A stretch of DNA of 14,778 nucleotides. Source: an uncultured Coriobacteriaceae bacterium. GTDB lineage: Bacteria; Actinomycetota; Coriobacteriia; Coriobacteriales; UMGS124. The translations under genes were made by a program, and so were the position numbers. Position 1 is the stretch's first letter. Each line of letters begins with the position of its first letter. The DNA is taken from assembly GCA_902783515.1 (NCBI GenBank), contig CACZRK010000021.1, positions 1-14,778 of the forward strand, written 5' to 3'. Under the pieces are notes generated by a model. It was not told the DNA's origin, ran no database searches, and worked only from the letters and a program-made list of their open reading frames with translations. Positions 1 through 6,339 of the stretch are shown one piece after another.

Positions 1-1
1 C

Positions 2-988
2 CTCTCCTACCGGAGCTCGTTGCTCAGCCCGGCGCAGCTCGGCGCATGGGTGCGCGCCCTTGACGCGGTGCCCGCCGCGCAGATCGGCGCGGAGAACCTG
101 CGCGCCCTGTTCGCCCGCGCCTCGGCGGCGGCGCCCTCGGCGCTCGCCGTGCTGATGGAGCAGGTCGCGCGCGACGTGGCCCCCGACGCGTGCACTGCCT
201 ACGTCCCGTTTGATTCCGATGGCACGACGCTGGACGCGATCGCGCGCCTTGACCCGACGATCACGCTGCGCGCGCAGTGCGACGACTTCTCGCACGTGCT
301 CGCCGCCGCGATGGTACGGGCCGTGCAGACGCGTGAGGCGGGCGGGCTGCGCGGTGGCCTGGGCGCCGCGGTCGGCGAGGCCCTCACCGACGACCAGTTC
401 TCGGACTGGCGCGCGTCCCTCGTGATGGCCGTCCTGCCGGACAACGAGGGCGCGTGGACCGAGGCGATGCCGGATGCCGACGACCCGCGCTGGGCGTACG
501 GACGCCCGCCGCGCGCCCGCGCGAACTACGCGTGGATCCAGGCGGCGCTCTCCCATCAGGCGACGGGCGGCGCGACCGTGCTCGCCGTCGCGAACGCGGC
601 GCTGCACGCCACGACGGGCTCCGAGCCGACGCTGCGCCGCAAGATCGTGGAGGCCCGACGGGTGCGCTGCGTCGTCGCGCTGCCCGCCGGCATCTTCGCC
701 GACGGCCGCGACGCGATGAGCGTGGTCGTGCTCGGCGACGAGGGCTGCGCGCCCGAGACGCTCTTCGTTGACGCCACGGGCCTCGGTGCCCGCGTCGCCG
801 GTGCGCACGCCGGTGACGCGCAGCCGACGCGCGTCGTTCCCCCGCAGGTCGTCCACCATATCCGGCAGGCATGCGACGCGTGGCTGAGCGACGGGGCGGC
901 GCCGTATGAGGCGGGGTTCGCGCGCGTCGTGACGACCGAGGAGATCCTGGCGCGCGGCGCGACGCTGGCGCCGTGGGCCTTCGCCTAG
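2..988 (+). CDS. HsdM-like N6-adenine DNA methyltransferase, C-terminal part, catalytic motifs degenerate
   Basis: The frame is open to the left edge, so the gene starts outside the window; a TTG at 20 is only the first in-frame start codon inside it. Counting residues from that codon, the order follows the type I HsdM methyltransferase domain: a motif-I region (61-68), GEALTDDQF (119-127), the motif-IV region (135-146), DDPRWAYG (154-161), ARANYAWIQ (166-174), VVALPAGIF (218-226) and a C-terminal VVTTEEIL segment (303-310). In active HsdM motif I reads DPxCGSG and motif IV reads NPPF. Here they read VPFDSDG and VLPD, so SAM binding and base methylation are probably lost. No hsdS or hsdR follows, and a hairpin lies 12 nt past the stop. 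It may be a non-catalytic DNA-binding relative or a decaying modification gene. Family assignment is fairly secure; present function is unknown. Confidence 0.75.
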   Translation, partial: LSYRSSLLSPAQLGAWVRALDAVPAAQIGAENLRALFARASAAAPSALAVLMEQVARDVAPDACTAYVPFDSDGTTLDAIARLDPTITLRAQCDDFSHVLAAAMVRAVQTREAGGLRGGLGAAVGEALTDDQFSDWRASLVMAVLPDNEGAWTEAMPDADDPRWAYGRPPRARANYAWIQAALSHQATGGATVLAVANAALHATTGSEPTLRRKIVEARRVRCVVALPAGIFADGRDAMSVVVLGDEGCAPETLFVDATGLGARVAGAHAGDAQPTRVVPPQVVHHIRQACDAWLSDGAAPYEAGFARVVTTEEILARGATLAPWAFA

Positions 989-1000
989 CGCCCACCGAGA

Positions 1001-1020
1001 GGCGCCCGCTCAGGGGCGCC
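1001..1020 (+). terminator. Possible terminator hairpin after the HsdM-like gene
   Basis: Perfect 7-bp stem GGCGCCC/GGGCGCC around a 6-nt loop, 12 nt after the upstream stop codon. There is no T-tract, so this is a U-less hairpin of the kind often seen in high-GC genomes. Placement is its main support. Confidence 0.4.
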
Positions 1021-1079
1021 GCGCGGCCGCTCGCGGCGTCCGCTACACCGCCCGCGCATCAATTTGAAAGAATTTCACA

Positions 1080-1147
1080 TTTGCGGTGGGCAAACATGCC
1101 TGAGGGCAAATTGCCGTGGCTCCATGGGCGTACGTTGGTTATAGAAT
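1080..1147 (+). promoter_or_regulatory. Likely promoter/operator region of the DUF308 gene
   Basis: The 257-bp gap before the membrane-protein gene holds TTTGC-N5-GCAAA (1080-1094), GGCAA-A-TTGCC (1105-1115) and two direct copies of GGGCAAA (1088-1094, 1104-1110). These look like overlapping dyad sites. Downstream, TAGAAT at 1142-1147 within GGTTATAGAATG is the best -10. No good -35 sits at the usual distance (TTGCCG at 1111 is 25 nt away). An operator is inference; the repeats are seen directly. Confidence 0.35.
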
Positions 1148-1245
1148 GTCCGTAGTCGGGTCCGTGGGACCTATGTTTCATGTGATGAGGAGCCCTCATC
1201 GCTGGAGGGGCGTCCGCCCGGGCGCCATGGAAAGGGGTACGTATT

Positions 1246-1827
1246 ATGCAGGACTTTGATTCGAGAATCGGGTGGACGCGGGCCGGCATGTTCCTGAGTG
1301 CGATCCTGCTTGCCGTGCTTGGCATCCTGTGCTTCGTCGCCCACGGCATCATGCCTGAGCCGCTGCACAAGCCGATCCTGCCCGACGGCTACACGCCCGG
1401 CGGCATCTACGCGGGCGTCGTCATGCTCGTGACGGGCGTCGTGCTGTGCGCCGCCTACAAGATGGCCGGCGGCTCCCGCAACCTCTCCGGCTTCATGATC
1501 CTCACGGGCGTGTTCTCGCTGTTCGACGGCGTCGCGATCCTCGCCGACCCGTTCTGCGGCACGCTGTCCTACGAGTGGGTCGTCGCCGTGCTCTTCGGCC
1601 TCTGGGGCTTCCTGGCGTTCCTGGAGGGCATCTGCGCCGGCCGCACGATCGGCTACAAGGGCTGGGGCCTGCAGGTCATCCTCGGCCTCATCATGGTCCT
1701 GTTCGCGGTCGGCGTCCTTCTTGACTCCTCCAAGGCCAGCATCATGGCTGGCGGCGCGGTCATCTGCGGCGCCATCGAGGTCGCCGTCATCCCCGTGTTC
1801 GGCAAGAGCATCAAGCTCGCCAAGTAG
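1246..1827 (+). CDS. DUF308/HdeD-like six-helix membrane protein
   Basis: This 193-residue protein is mostly hydrophobic, with about six predicted membrane helices (residues ~13-33, 53-72, 80-100, 109-130, 140-159, 165-185) in three pairs. That is the usual architecture of the DUF308/HdeD family of small inner-membrane proteins. E. coli HdeD is linked to acid resistance, but most relatives have no known role. The start is well set: GGAAAGGGG lies about 8 nt before ATG 1246. There is no signal peptide distinct from helix 1, and the short C-terminal tail is basic (KSIKLAK), which suggests a cytoplasmic end. The gene stands alone between its own promoter region and a strong terminator, so it is probably monocistronic. 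Assignment rests on hydropathy pattern and general resemblance rather than a catalytic motif. Confidence 0.75.
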   Translation: MQDFDSRIGWTRAGMFLSAILLAVLGILCFVAHGIMPEPLHKPILPDGYTPGGIYAGVVMLVTGVVLCAAYKMAGGSRNLSGFMILTGVFSLFDGVAILADPFCGTLSYEWVVAVLFGLWGFLAFLEGICAGRTIGYKGWGLQVILGLIMVLFAVGVLLDSSKASIMAGGAVICGAIEVAVIPVFGKSIKLAK

Positions 1828-1862
1828 GAATGCCTGACGTCGAGAGACGCCTTGTGCTGTGA

Positions 1863-1898
1863 GCCCATCCCCCGCGACTACGGGGGATGGGCTTTTTT
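1863..1898 (+). terminator. Strong intrinsic terminator
   Basis: Perfect 12-bp stem GCCCATCCCCCG/CGGGGGATGGGC (1863-1874, 1881-1892) with a 6-nt loop, followed at once by six T (1893-1898). It starts 36 nt past the stop of the DUF308 gene. It is the only hairpin in the window with a canonical U-tract. Confidence 0.95.
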
Positions 1899-2160
1899 GT
1901 GTCGCTAAGCGATCGCCCCGCGCGGATCGCGCGACTTCAAGACACGTGCTGCAGTGGCAAGACGGCGGGAGTATGGGCCTCGTGGCCCGCGCAATCCCCC
2001 CGCTCGTTTCCAGGCATGCCGACGGCTCCAGGAGTGCCCCTTCGGCGGTGCCGGCGGGGCTCGGTGCGGCGTGGCGCTAGCGACGATCGGTGGCGCTTGC
2101 GACGGATGTCTGCGACGATGTCTCGTGCGGAGCTGCCGGCGCGTATGACGGCGTCCCCAT

Positions 2161-2185
2161 CCCCTCATGCCTGAGGCATGAGGGG
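2161..2185. repeat. Perfect 25-bp palindrome (12-bp arms, 1-nt centre)
   Basis: Arms CCCCTCATGCCT (2161-2172) and AGGCATGAGGGG (2174-2185) are exact reverse complements around a single G. As RNA on either strand it gives a 10-bp stem with a 5-nt loop. CCA/TGG just outside could extend the stem past a bulged T. No T-tract follows on either strand, and it lies about 260 nt past a complete terminator. It therefore looks more like a dimeric protein-binding site or mobile-element remnant than a terminator. Confidence 0.8.
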
Positions 2186-2397
2186 TGGCAGACAGGGGTG
2201 ATCGGCGTCACCCTCACGGGGCGCGATGGCGTCGTATGAAAACTGCGTGGCCGTTCGTGTGACGTCGGCGCGTGGGTCGCCGTTGCGAGCAAAGCCCGGC
2301 CATTTGTGTGCGACGGTGTGAGCGTGGGTGATGTCTCTATTCGCATCGTCATGGCGTACTGATATCATACATAAAGATTGGCAATAGTAACACATAA

Positions 2398-2442
2398 GAA
2401 TATTACGTATAGAGTAATAAATATTCATTCAATTGCGAATAT
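2398..2442. promoter_or_regulatory. Cluster of GAATAT half-sites in an AT-rich block (putative operator)
   Basis: Three copies of one hexamer alternate in orientation: GAATAT at 2398-2403, ATATTC at 2421-2426 and GAATAT at 2437-2442. The first two extend to a 7-bp inverted repeat (GAATATT/AATATTC). They lie 108-155 nt upstream of the extended -10 of the flavodoxin operon, a position suited to an activator or to a second upstream promoter. A weak promoter (TTGCGA 2433-2438, 17 nt, TATATC 2456-2461) overlaps the last half-site. The repeats are observed; regulation is inferred. Confidence 0.4.
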
Positions 2443-2549
2443 ACTACTGTCAAGTTATATCGTTAACTGAACAATATGGACACAAATACACCATCAAGAC
2501 TATCTCGTGTTGTCAAGCCCCCTTTTGCGCGAACGTCAATGAACCACGA

Positions 2550-2558
2550 TGATATAAT
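2550..2558 (+). promoter_or_regulatory. Consensus extended -10 promoter of the flavodoxin/pseudo-KdpD operon
   Basis: TGATATAAT matches the extended -10 consensus (TGnTATAAT) exactly, which can work without a good -35; none is present at 16-19 nt. It predicts a start near 2565 and a leader of about 97 nt. The leader carries small hairpins (CCCGC/GCGGG at 2593-2606; GACG/CGTC at 2614-2624) before the SD. Its position also argues against translation from the upstream ATG at 2476. Confidence 0.7.
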
Positions 2559-2661
2559 GCCAAGAACACGTCTAGGGGCGTCTGTGGATGGCCCCGCCAC
2601 GGCGGGTGAAGGTGACGTTTCGTCAAGGACAACCAAGTCAAAGGGGACAGGGGAGTTGTTG

Positions 2662-3372
2662 ATGGGAAATCGTCTGCAGCGTGTGCTCGTTCTTTTCTCA
2701 ACCGTCTCGGGTTGCACTGAGTCCATTGCCCGCCGCATCGGCGCGGACCTCATCGCCTACGGCGTGCGCCCGACCGTCGCGTCGGTCGCCGAGTGCCCCG
2801 AGCTCATCCAAGGTCAGTACGACGCCGTCATCATGGGGAGCGGCGTTCGCATCGGAAGGTGGCACAAGGACGCGCGCGAGTGGGTGCAGCGCAACAAGGC
2901 GGCGCTCTCCACGCTGCCGCGCGCCTTCTTCGCCGTCGGCCTGCACGGCGTGAAGTCCGACGGCAGGATGGAGGAGTCCGTCGCGCGCGAGGACCTGAAG
3001 CGCGTCATGGCCACCGTCGGGATCGAGAGCACGGTGGAGCCTGCGTTTCTCTCTGGCTGGAAGCGTCAGGACGGTTTCTCCGGCATGGAGCGCATGGCCC
3101 TTCGCGTCTACCCGCTCGCCGACGGTGACTATCGTGACTGGGACGCCGTCGATGCGTGGGTGAAGGACATCGCGCCGTCGCTCGTGAAGCAGGCGACTGC
3201 GACCGCGCCCGGCGCCGTCGCGAGCACGGTCACGCCTCTCGCGCCTCGGCGCGAGACGAAGGCCGCGGCTGCCTGCATGCGTCAGCGCACGCGCGCCCCG
3301 CGGACCGTCGACCGCGGCGGCAGGGTCGCCGCGTACGATGGGATGTTCTCGTTTGAGGAATGCCGCGCATGA
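2662..3372 (+). CDS. HemG-like flavodoxin-domain protein
   Basis: A 236-residue cytoplasmic protein of the flavodoxin_5/HemG type. It has an N-terminal beta strand and FMN phosphate loop (VLVLFSTVSGCTES, 8-21), a second flavin-loop region (YDAVIMGSGVRIGRWH, 53-68), AFFAVGLHG (88-96) and a closing DYRDWDAVDAWV segment (156-167). HemG relatives carry FMN and pass electrons to quinones, and in enterobacteria oxidise protoporphyrinogen IX; the substrate here is unknown. Residues ~172-236 are an Ala/Thr/Arg-rich tail absent from HemG. I place the start at ATG 2662, after GGGGAG and a 6-nt spacer and downstream of the promoter at 2550-2558. The frame runs open back to 2476, but that part resembles no flavodoxin. 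Its TGA overlaps the next gene's ATG by 4 nt (ATGA), so the two are translationally coupled. Confidence 0.8.
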   Translation: MGNRLQRVLVLFSTVSGCTESIARRIGADLIAYGVRPTVASVAECPELIQGQYDAVIMGSGVRIGRWHKDAREWVQRNKAALSTLPRAFFAVGLHGVKSDGRMEESVAREDLKRVMATVGIESTVEPAFLSGWKRQDGFSGMERMALRVYPLADGDYRDWDAVDAWVKDIAPSLVKQATATAPGAVASTVTPLAPRRETKAAAACMRQRTRAPRTVDRGGRVAAYDGMFSFEECRA

Positions 3373-6119
3373 AGCGCACCACGGTGGTGAGCACCGAAGC
3401 GGCCGCCTCCACCGGCGTTTCGGGGACTGAGCACGACGAGCGCCCCGAGCGCGGATCCCTCAAGCTCTTCTTCAGCTACGCCCCGTTCACGGGGACGACG
3501 ACCGCCCTGCTCGATGAGGTGCAGGGCATGGTCGCGCGCGGGCGCGACGTCTTCCTTGAGGAGATGTCCGTGCCCGCGACGGGCAAGCACGTCGGCCAGC
3601 CGTTTGACGTCGACGCGGTCCTCAAGCGCAAGCCCGACCTGGTCGCGCTCGACGACTTCGCGATCGCGAACCCGCCAGGGTCGCGCAACAAGTATCGGTA
3701 TCAGGACGCGCTGGAGCTGCTGCATGCCGGCATCGACGTGTACGCGGTCCTGCGCGTCTCCTCGCTGCAGGGCGAGCGCGACCGGATCACGCTCATCACG
3801 GGGCGCGAGCCCAGATGCTCGGTGCCTGACCACCTCTTCTACAACGCGCAGCAGGTCGAGTTCGTGGACATCGACCCCGAGGAGCTCGCCGAGCGCTCCG
3901 CCATCGCCGGGCGCCACCAGGACGAGCTGCCGGTCCTGCGGCAGCTGCGCGCCCTCGCGCTGGAGTGCGTCTCCTTCTACGCTTCCGCGTCCTCTGAGGC
4001 GAAGGCGCGCCAGGCGGACGTGCCCCCGGGCGCCTCGTCCTCCCGCGACCGCGTCATCGCGCTGCTGTCCGCCGGCGAGCTGCCCGCCCCCGTCCTGCGC
4101 GAGGCCATGAGGCTCGCGGGCACTGGCCATAGCCCGCTGCAGGCTGTCTGCATCAGCCACGACGACCGGACGGGCGGCCCCCGGGACGCGCAGGACGGCG
4201 AGCTGGCCCCGGAGATCGCGCGCCTCAAGGAGCAGGCGGAGGCGCTGAGCTTTGAGTTCGTGGTGCTCTCGGGCGAAGACGGCCTGGAGACGCTGCGCAA
4301 CTACCTGCGCGTCCAGAACGTAAGCGACCTCGTGGTCTCGCAGGCGGGCCTCGCGCGCCTCATGCCGCGGCGCGTGCCGCTCGGCCGGCAGCGCAGCTTC
4401 GCGTCGTACTTCGCGGTGCGCGTGCACGTCGTTCCGGGCGAGGCGTCCCTCGCGGGCGCGCGGAAGGGCGGCGTGCGCAGGGGCGTGCGCGCGCTCATGG
4501 ACTTCAGGCCCTCGCACCTGGTGGTCGCGCTGCTGGCGGTCGCGGCGGCGACGGCGCTCGCGGTCCTCTTCGGCGTGCTCGGCCTCGGCTTCGTGAACGT
4601 CTACCTCGCGTACATCCTCGCGGCCACGCTCGTCGCGACCTATACGAAGAGCTATCTGCCCACGATGCTGACGGTCGCGCTGTCTGCCGTCGCCGAGGCC
4701 ATCTACCTGCGCCCGGTGTTCCGCATCCAGGCCGTCGCCTCCGTCTACGTGACGTACGCGTTCATGGTCGCCGTGCTCGTCGTGGTGACCTTCGCCGCCG
4801 TGCGCATGGGGCGCGCCGCCGAGCGCGCCCATCGCCGCGAGCAGAACACGCAGGCGCTCTACGAGCTGAACCGAAGCCTCGCGTACACGCACGGCATCCT
4901 GGAGGTCATGGACGTCTCGCTGGACGCCGTCGTGCGCCTCTTTGACCGCTCGGCGGCGTTCTTCGTCGCCGACCCCTTTGATCGCAGCCAGCGCGACGGC
5001 GACCGCCGCTCGTACGCCATCCGCGAGGTGCAGCAGGACATCGGCTCCGGGGAGTTCGAGCGCATCAACGAGCTGAACATTGCCCACTGGGTCTTCGTGA
5101 ACGGCAGCCCCGCCGGCGCCGGCACGGACACGAACGCGACGTCGGACATCCTGTACCTGCCGCTCAAGATGGACGAGACGGTCATCGGCGTCATCGCGAT
5201 CTCCACCCTCCACCCGCTTGACGCGGGCGAGCGCTCGTTCCTCTCCATGGTGTGCAACCGCGTGCTCGGCGCCCTGGAGCGCCAGGCGCTGGCGGCGAGC
5301 CACCTGCGCGACATGCAGAACCTGCAGGTCGGCATGATTCGCGCCGGCTTCATGGGTCGCTTCGTGGGCACGGTGAGCCTCTCCGCGAACACGATCGCCG
5401 AGATCTCCCGCATGATGCAGGCGACCTCCGAGGAGGACACGCTCTATCGCGACGAGCTCGAGCAGGTCATCGGCAGCGAGGCGCTGCGCGCCCGCATCAT
5501 GACCGACCGGCTGCACGCCGAGATCGTGGACACGCCCACCCAGTCCACCTGTGACCTGCGCGCGGTGGTCGCCGCCGCCGTGGAGACGAGCCGGCACGGG
5601 CGCGGCTACACGCTCGTCGAGCTCGAGCCGGGCGAGCACGTGCCCGCGCTCGTCGCGGACGGCGTCATGCTCAGGAGCGCGCTGCTCTTCGTGCTGGAGG
5701 GCTCGCTGCTCTTCGCGCCCGTCGGAAGCAGCGTGCGCGTGAGCGTGCACGTCCACCCCGAGTACGTGTCGGTCACCGTCTCCGACGACCGACCGGACGC
5801 GCTTGCCGGCTCGTCCGCGCCGTTCTCACGCGACTACGATGCCGAGCGGGCCCGCGCGCTGCTCGCGTTTTTGTCCGATCGGTCGCTGGTGACCGAGACG
5901 GGCGCCTCCGCGACGGCCCTCGCCCGCGCGCTGCGCGTGCCGCTGGGTGCCTGCTCGGTTGACGGAAAGGTTGACCAGCGGCGCCTTGCGCGCGTGGACC
6001 GCGTGCAGTACGGGCTCTACGTCGCGGCGCTCATCGTGCGCGCCCACAACGGCGCCATCCGCACGCGGCATCGCCTTGGCGGCGGCGCGGTCACGACCAT
6101 CACGCTCCCGATCGAGTAG
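3369..6119 (+). CDS. KdpD-like membrane sensor with a degenerate kinase domain (probable pseudokinase)
   Basis: The 916-residue product keeps KdpD architecture: N-terminal KdpD domain (~30-175; PGSRNKYRYQD at 103-113, GIDVYAV at 121-127), USP-like domain (~226-355), DUF4118 block of four helices (~384-478), GAF-like domain (~490-640) and HisKA/HATPase remnants (~645-916). Key residues are missing. The Walker A lysine is gone (TGTTT at 41-45), as is the block around ETHGR that follows it in KdpD. The H-box region (~654-672) has no His; H645 lies earlier in HLRDM, not HDLRTP. N-box LLENA reads VLEGS (775-779). The G1 glycines are replaced (SDDRPDA, 805-811), while YGLYVAALIVRAHNG (881-895) still recalls G2. 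Start ATG 3369 has GAGGA 9 nt upstream and overlaps the flavodoxin stop; ATG 3360 is too close to that SD. No kdpE or kdpFABC is nearby. It probably senses or scaffolds without phosphorylating. Confidence 0.85.
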   Translation: MKRTTVVSTEAAASTGVSGTEHDERPERGSLKLFFSYAPFTGTTTALLDEVQGMVARGRDVFLEEMSVPATGKHVGQPFDVDAVLKRKPDLVALDDFAIANPPGSRNKYRYQDALELLHAGIDVYAVLRVSSLQGERDRITLITGREPRCSVPDHLFYNAQQVEFVDIDPEELAERSAIAGRHQDELPVLRQLRALALECVSFYASASSEAKARQADVPPGASSSRDRVIALLSAGELPAPVLREAMRLAGTGHSPLQAVCISHDDRTGGPRDAQDGELAPEIARLKEQAEALSFEFVVLSGEDGLETLRNYLRVQNVSDLVVSQAGLARLMPRRVPLGRQRSFASYFAVRVHVVPGEASLAGARKGGVRRGVRALMDFRPSHLVVALLAVAAATALAVLFGVLGLGFVNVYLAYILAATLVATYTKSYLPTMLTVALSAVAEAIYLRPVFRIQAVASVYVTYAFMVAVLVVVTFAAVRMGRAAERAHRREQNTQALYELNRSLAYTHGILEVMDVSLDAVVRLFDRSAAFFVADPFDRSQRDGDRRSYAIREVQQDIGSGEFERINELNIAHWVFVNGSPAGAGTDTNATSDILYLPLKMDETVIGVIAISTLHPLDAGERSFLSMVCNRVLGALERQALAASHLRDMQNLQVGMIRAGFMGRFVGTVSLSANTIAEISRMMQATSEEDTLYRDELEQVIGSEALRARIMTDRLHAEIVDTPTQSTCDLRAVVAAAVETSRHGRGYTLVELEPGEHVPALVADGVMLRSALLFVLEGSLLFAPVGSSVRVSVHVHPEYVSVTVSDDRPDALAGSSAPFSRDYDAERARALLAFLSDRSLVTETGASATALARALRVPLGACSVDGKVDQRRLARVDRVQYGLYVAALIVRAHNGAIRTRHRLGGGAVTTITLPIE

Positions 6120-6224
6120 TGGCGCGCGGACGGCATGGCGCACGGCCCGTCGCGCCTTCTCGTGGCGTCCGTCATGCCCGACTGTTGATGGGATGAATGC
6201 CCCCCGTCGGCTCTGGGCGTGCGG

Positions 6225-6230
6225 TATGAT
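6225..6230 (+). promoter_or_regulatory. Candidate -10 of the TPR gene pair
   Basis: TATGAT inside GCGGTATGATGG, in the 220-bp gap between the pseudo-KdpD stop and the first TPR gene. No -35 of note lies at 16-19 nt. If used, the leader would contain the hairpins at 6251-6274 and 6301-6316. Confidence 0.35.
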
Positions 6231-6250
6231 GGACGATCACAAGACAATCG

Positions 6251-6274
6251 ACGTCCCGCGCGTGGGCGGGACGT
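6251..6274 (+). terminator. Hairpin between the pseudo-KdpD and TPR genes (terminator or leader element)
   Basis: Perfect 9-bp stem ACGTCCCGC/GCGGGACGT with a 6-nt loop, 132 nt after the pseudo-KdpD stop and with no T-tract. It may end the flavodoxin operon without U's, or act as a leader structure if transcription starts near 6237. Confidence 0.4.
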
Positions 6275-6300
6275 GACCCGAACGGGCGGGATCCGGGAGA

Positions 6301-6316
6301 CGCCCCGTGCGGGGCG
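6301..6316 (+). promoter_or_regulatory. GC hairpin just ahead of the TPR1 ribosome binding site
   Basis: CGCCCC/GGGGCG 6-bp stem with a 4-nt loop, ending 7 nt before the AAGGGGAG SD (6323-6330). It is close enough to influence initiation or to protect the mRNA 5' region. No ligand-binding core is recognisable. Confidence 0.3.
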
Positions 6317-6339
6317 GTGACGAAGGGGAGTGGCCAGGC

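Larger units (their letters stand above)
1899..2549. other. Long intergenic region: no gene recognised, GC-rich half then AT-rich half
   Basis: About 650 bp between a terminator and the flavodoxin promoter. Open frames here give low-complexity, Arg/Ser/Pro-rich or AT-biased translations with no recognisable domain and no convincing SD, so I call no gene. The GC-rich half holds a near-tandem repeat (TGCGACGGATGTC at 2098-2110, TGCGACGATGTC at 2111-2122) and the palindrome at 2161-2185. Base composition changes abruptly near 2350: 2361-2460 has 25 G/C in 100 bases. I see no tRNA-like cloverleaf and no known riboswitch core. An unannotated small RNA is possible but unsupported. Confidence 0.6.

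Noticed and set aside
1887..2352. Possible small genes on either strand in the long intergenic region
   Set aside because: The candidate frames lack SD sequences, have atypical composition for this genome and show no recognisable domain.
2398..2442. CRISPR-like or iteron-like array from the repeated GAATAT
   Set aside because: Only three hexamers in alternating orientation with uneven spacing; no long direct repeat, spacers, cas gene or replication gene nearby.
2476..2661. N-terminal extension of the flavodoxin protein from ATG 2476
   Set aside because: No SD, no flavodoxin similarity, and the consensus promoter at 2550-2558 lies downstream of this ATG; ATG 2662 has a good SD directly before the first beta strand.
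3282..5756. 824-codon open frame on the minus strand opposite the KdpD-like gene
   Set aside because: Its product is a low-complexity His/Arg/Asp/Glu-rich string with no domain, typical of the antisense frame of GC-rich coding DNA; the plus-strand protein is recognisable along its whole length.
3369..6119. Calling this gene kdpD, a K+-responsive histidine kinase
   Set aside because: H-box His, N-box Asn and Walker Lys are not present, and no kdpE or kdpFABC accompanies it, so the name would imply chemistry the sequence does not support.
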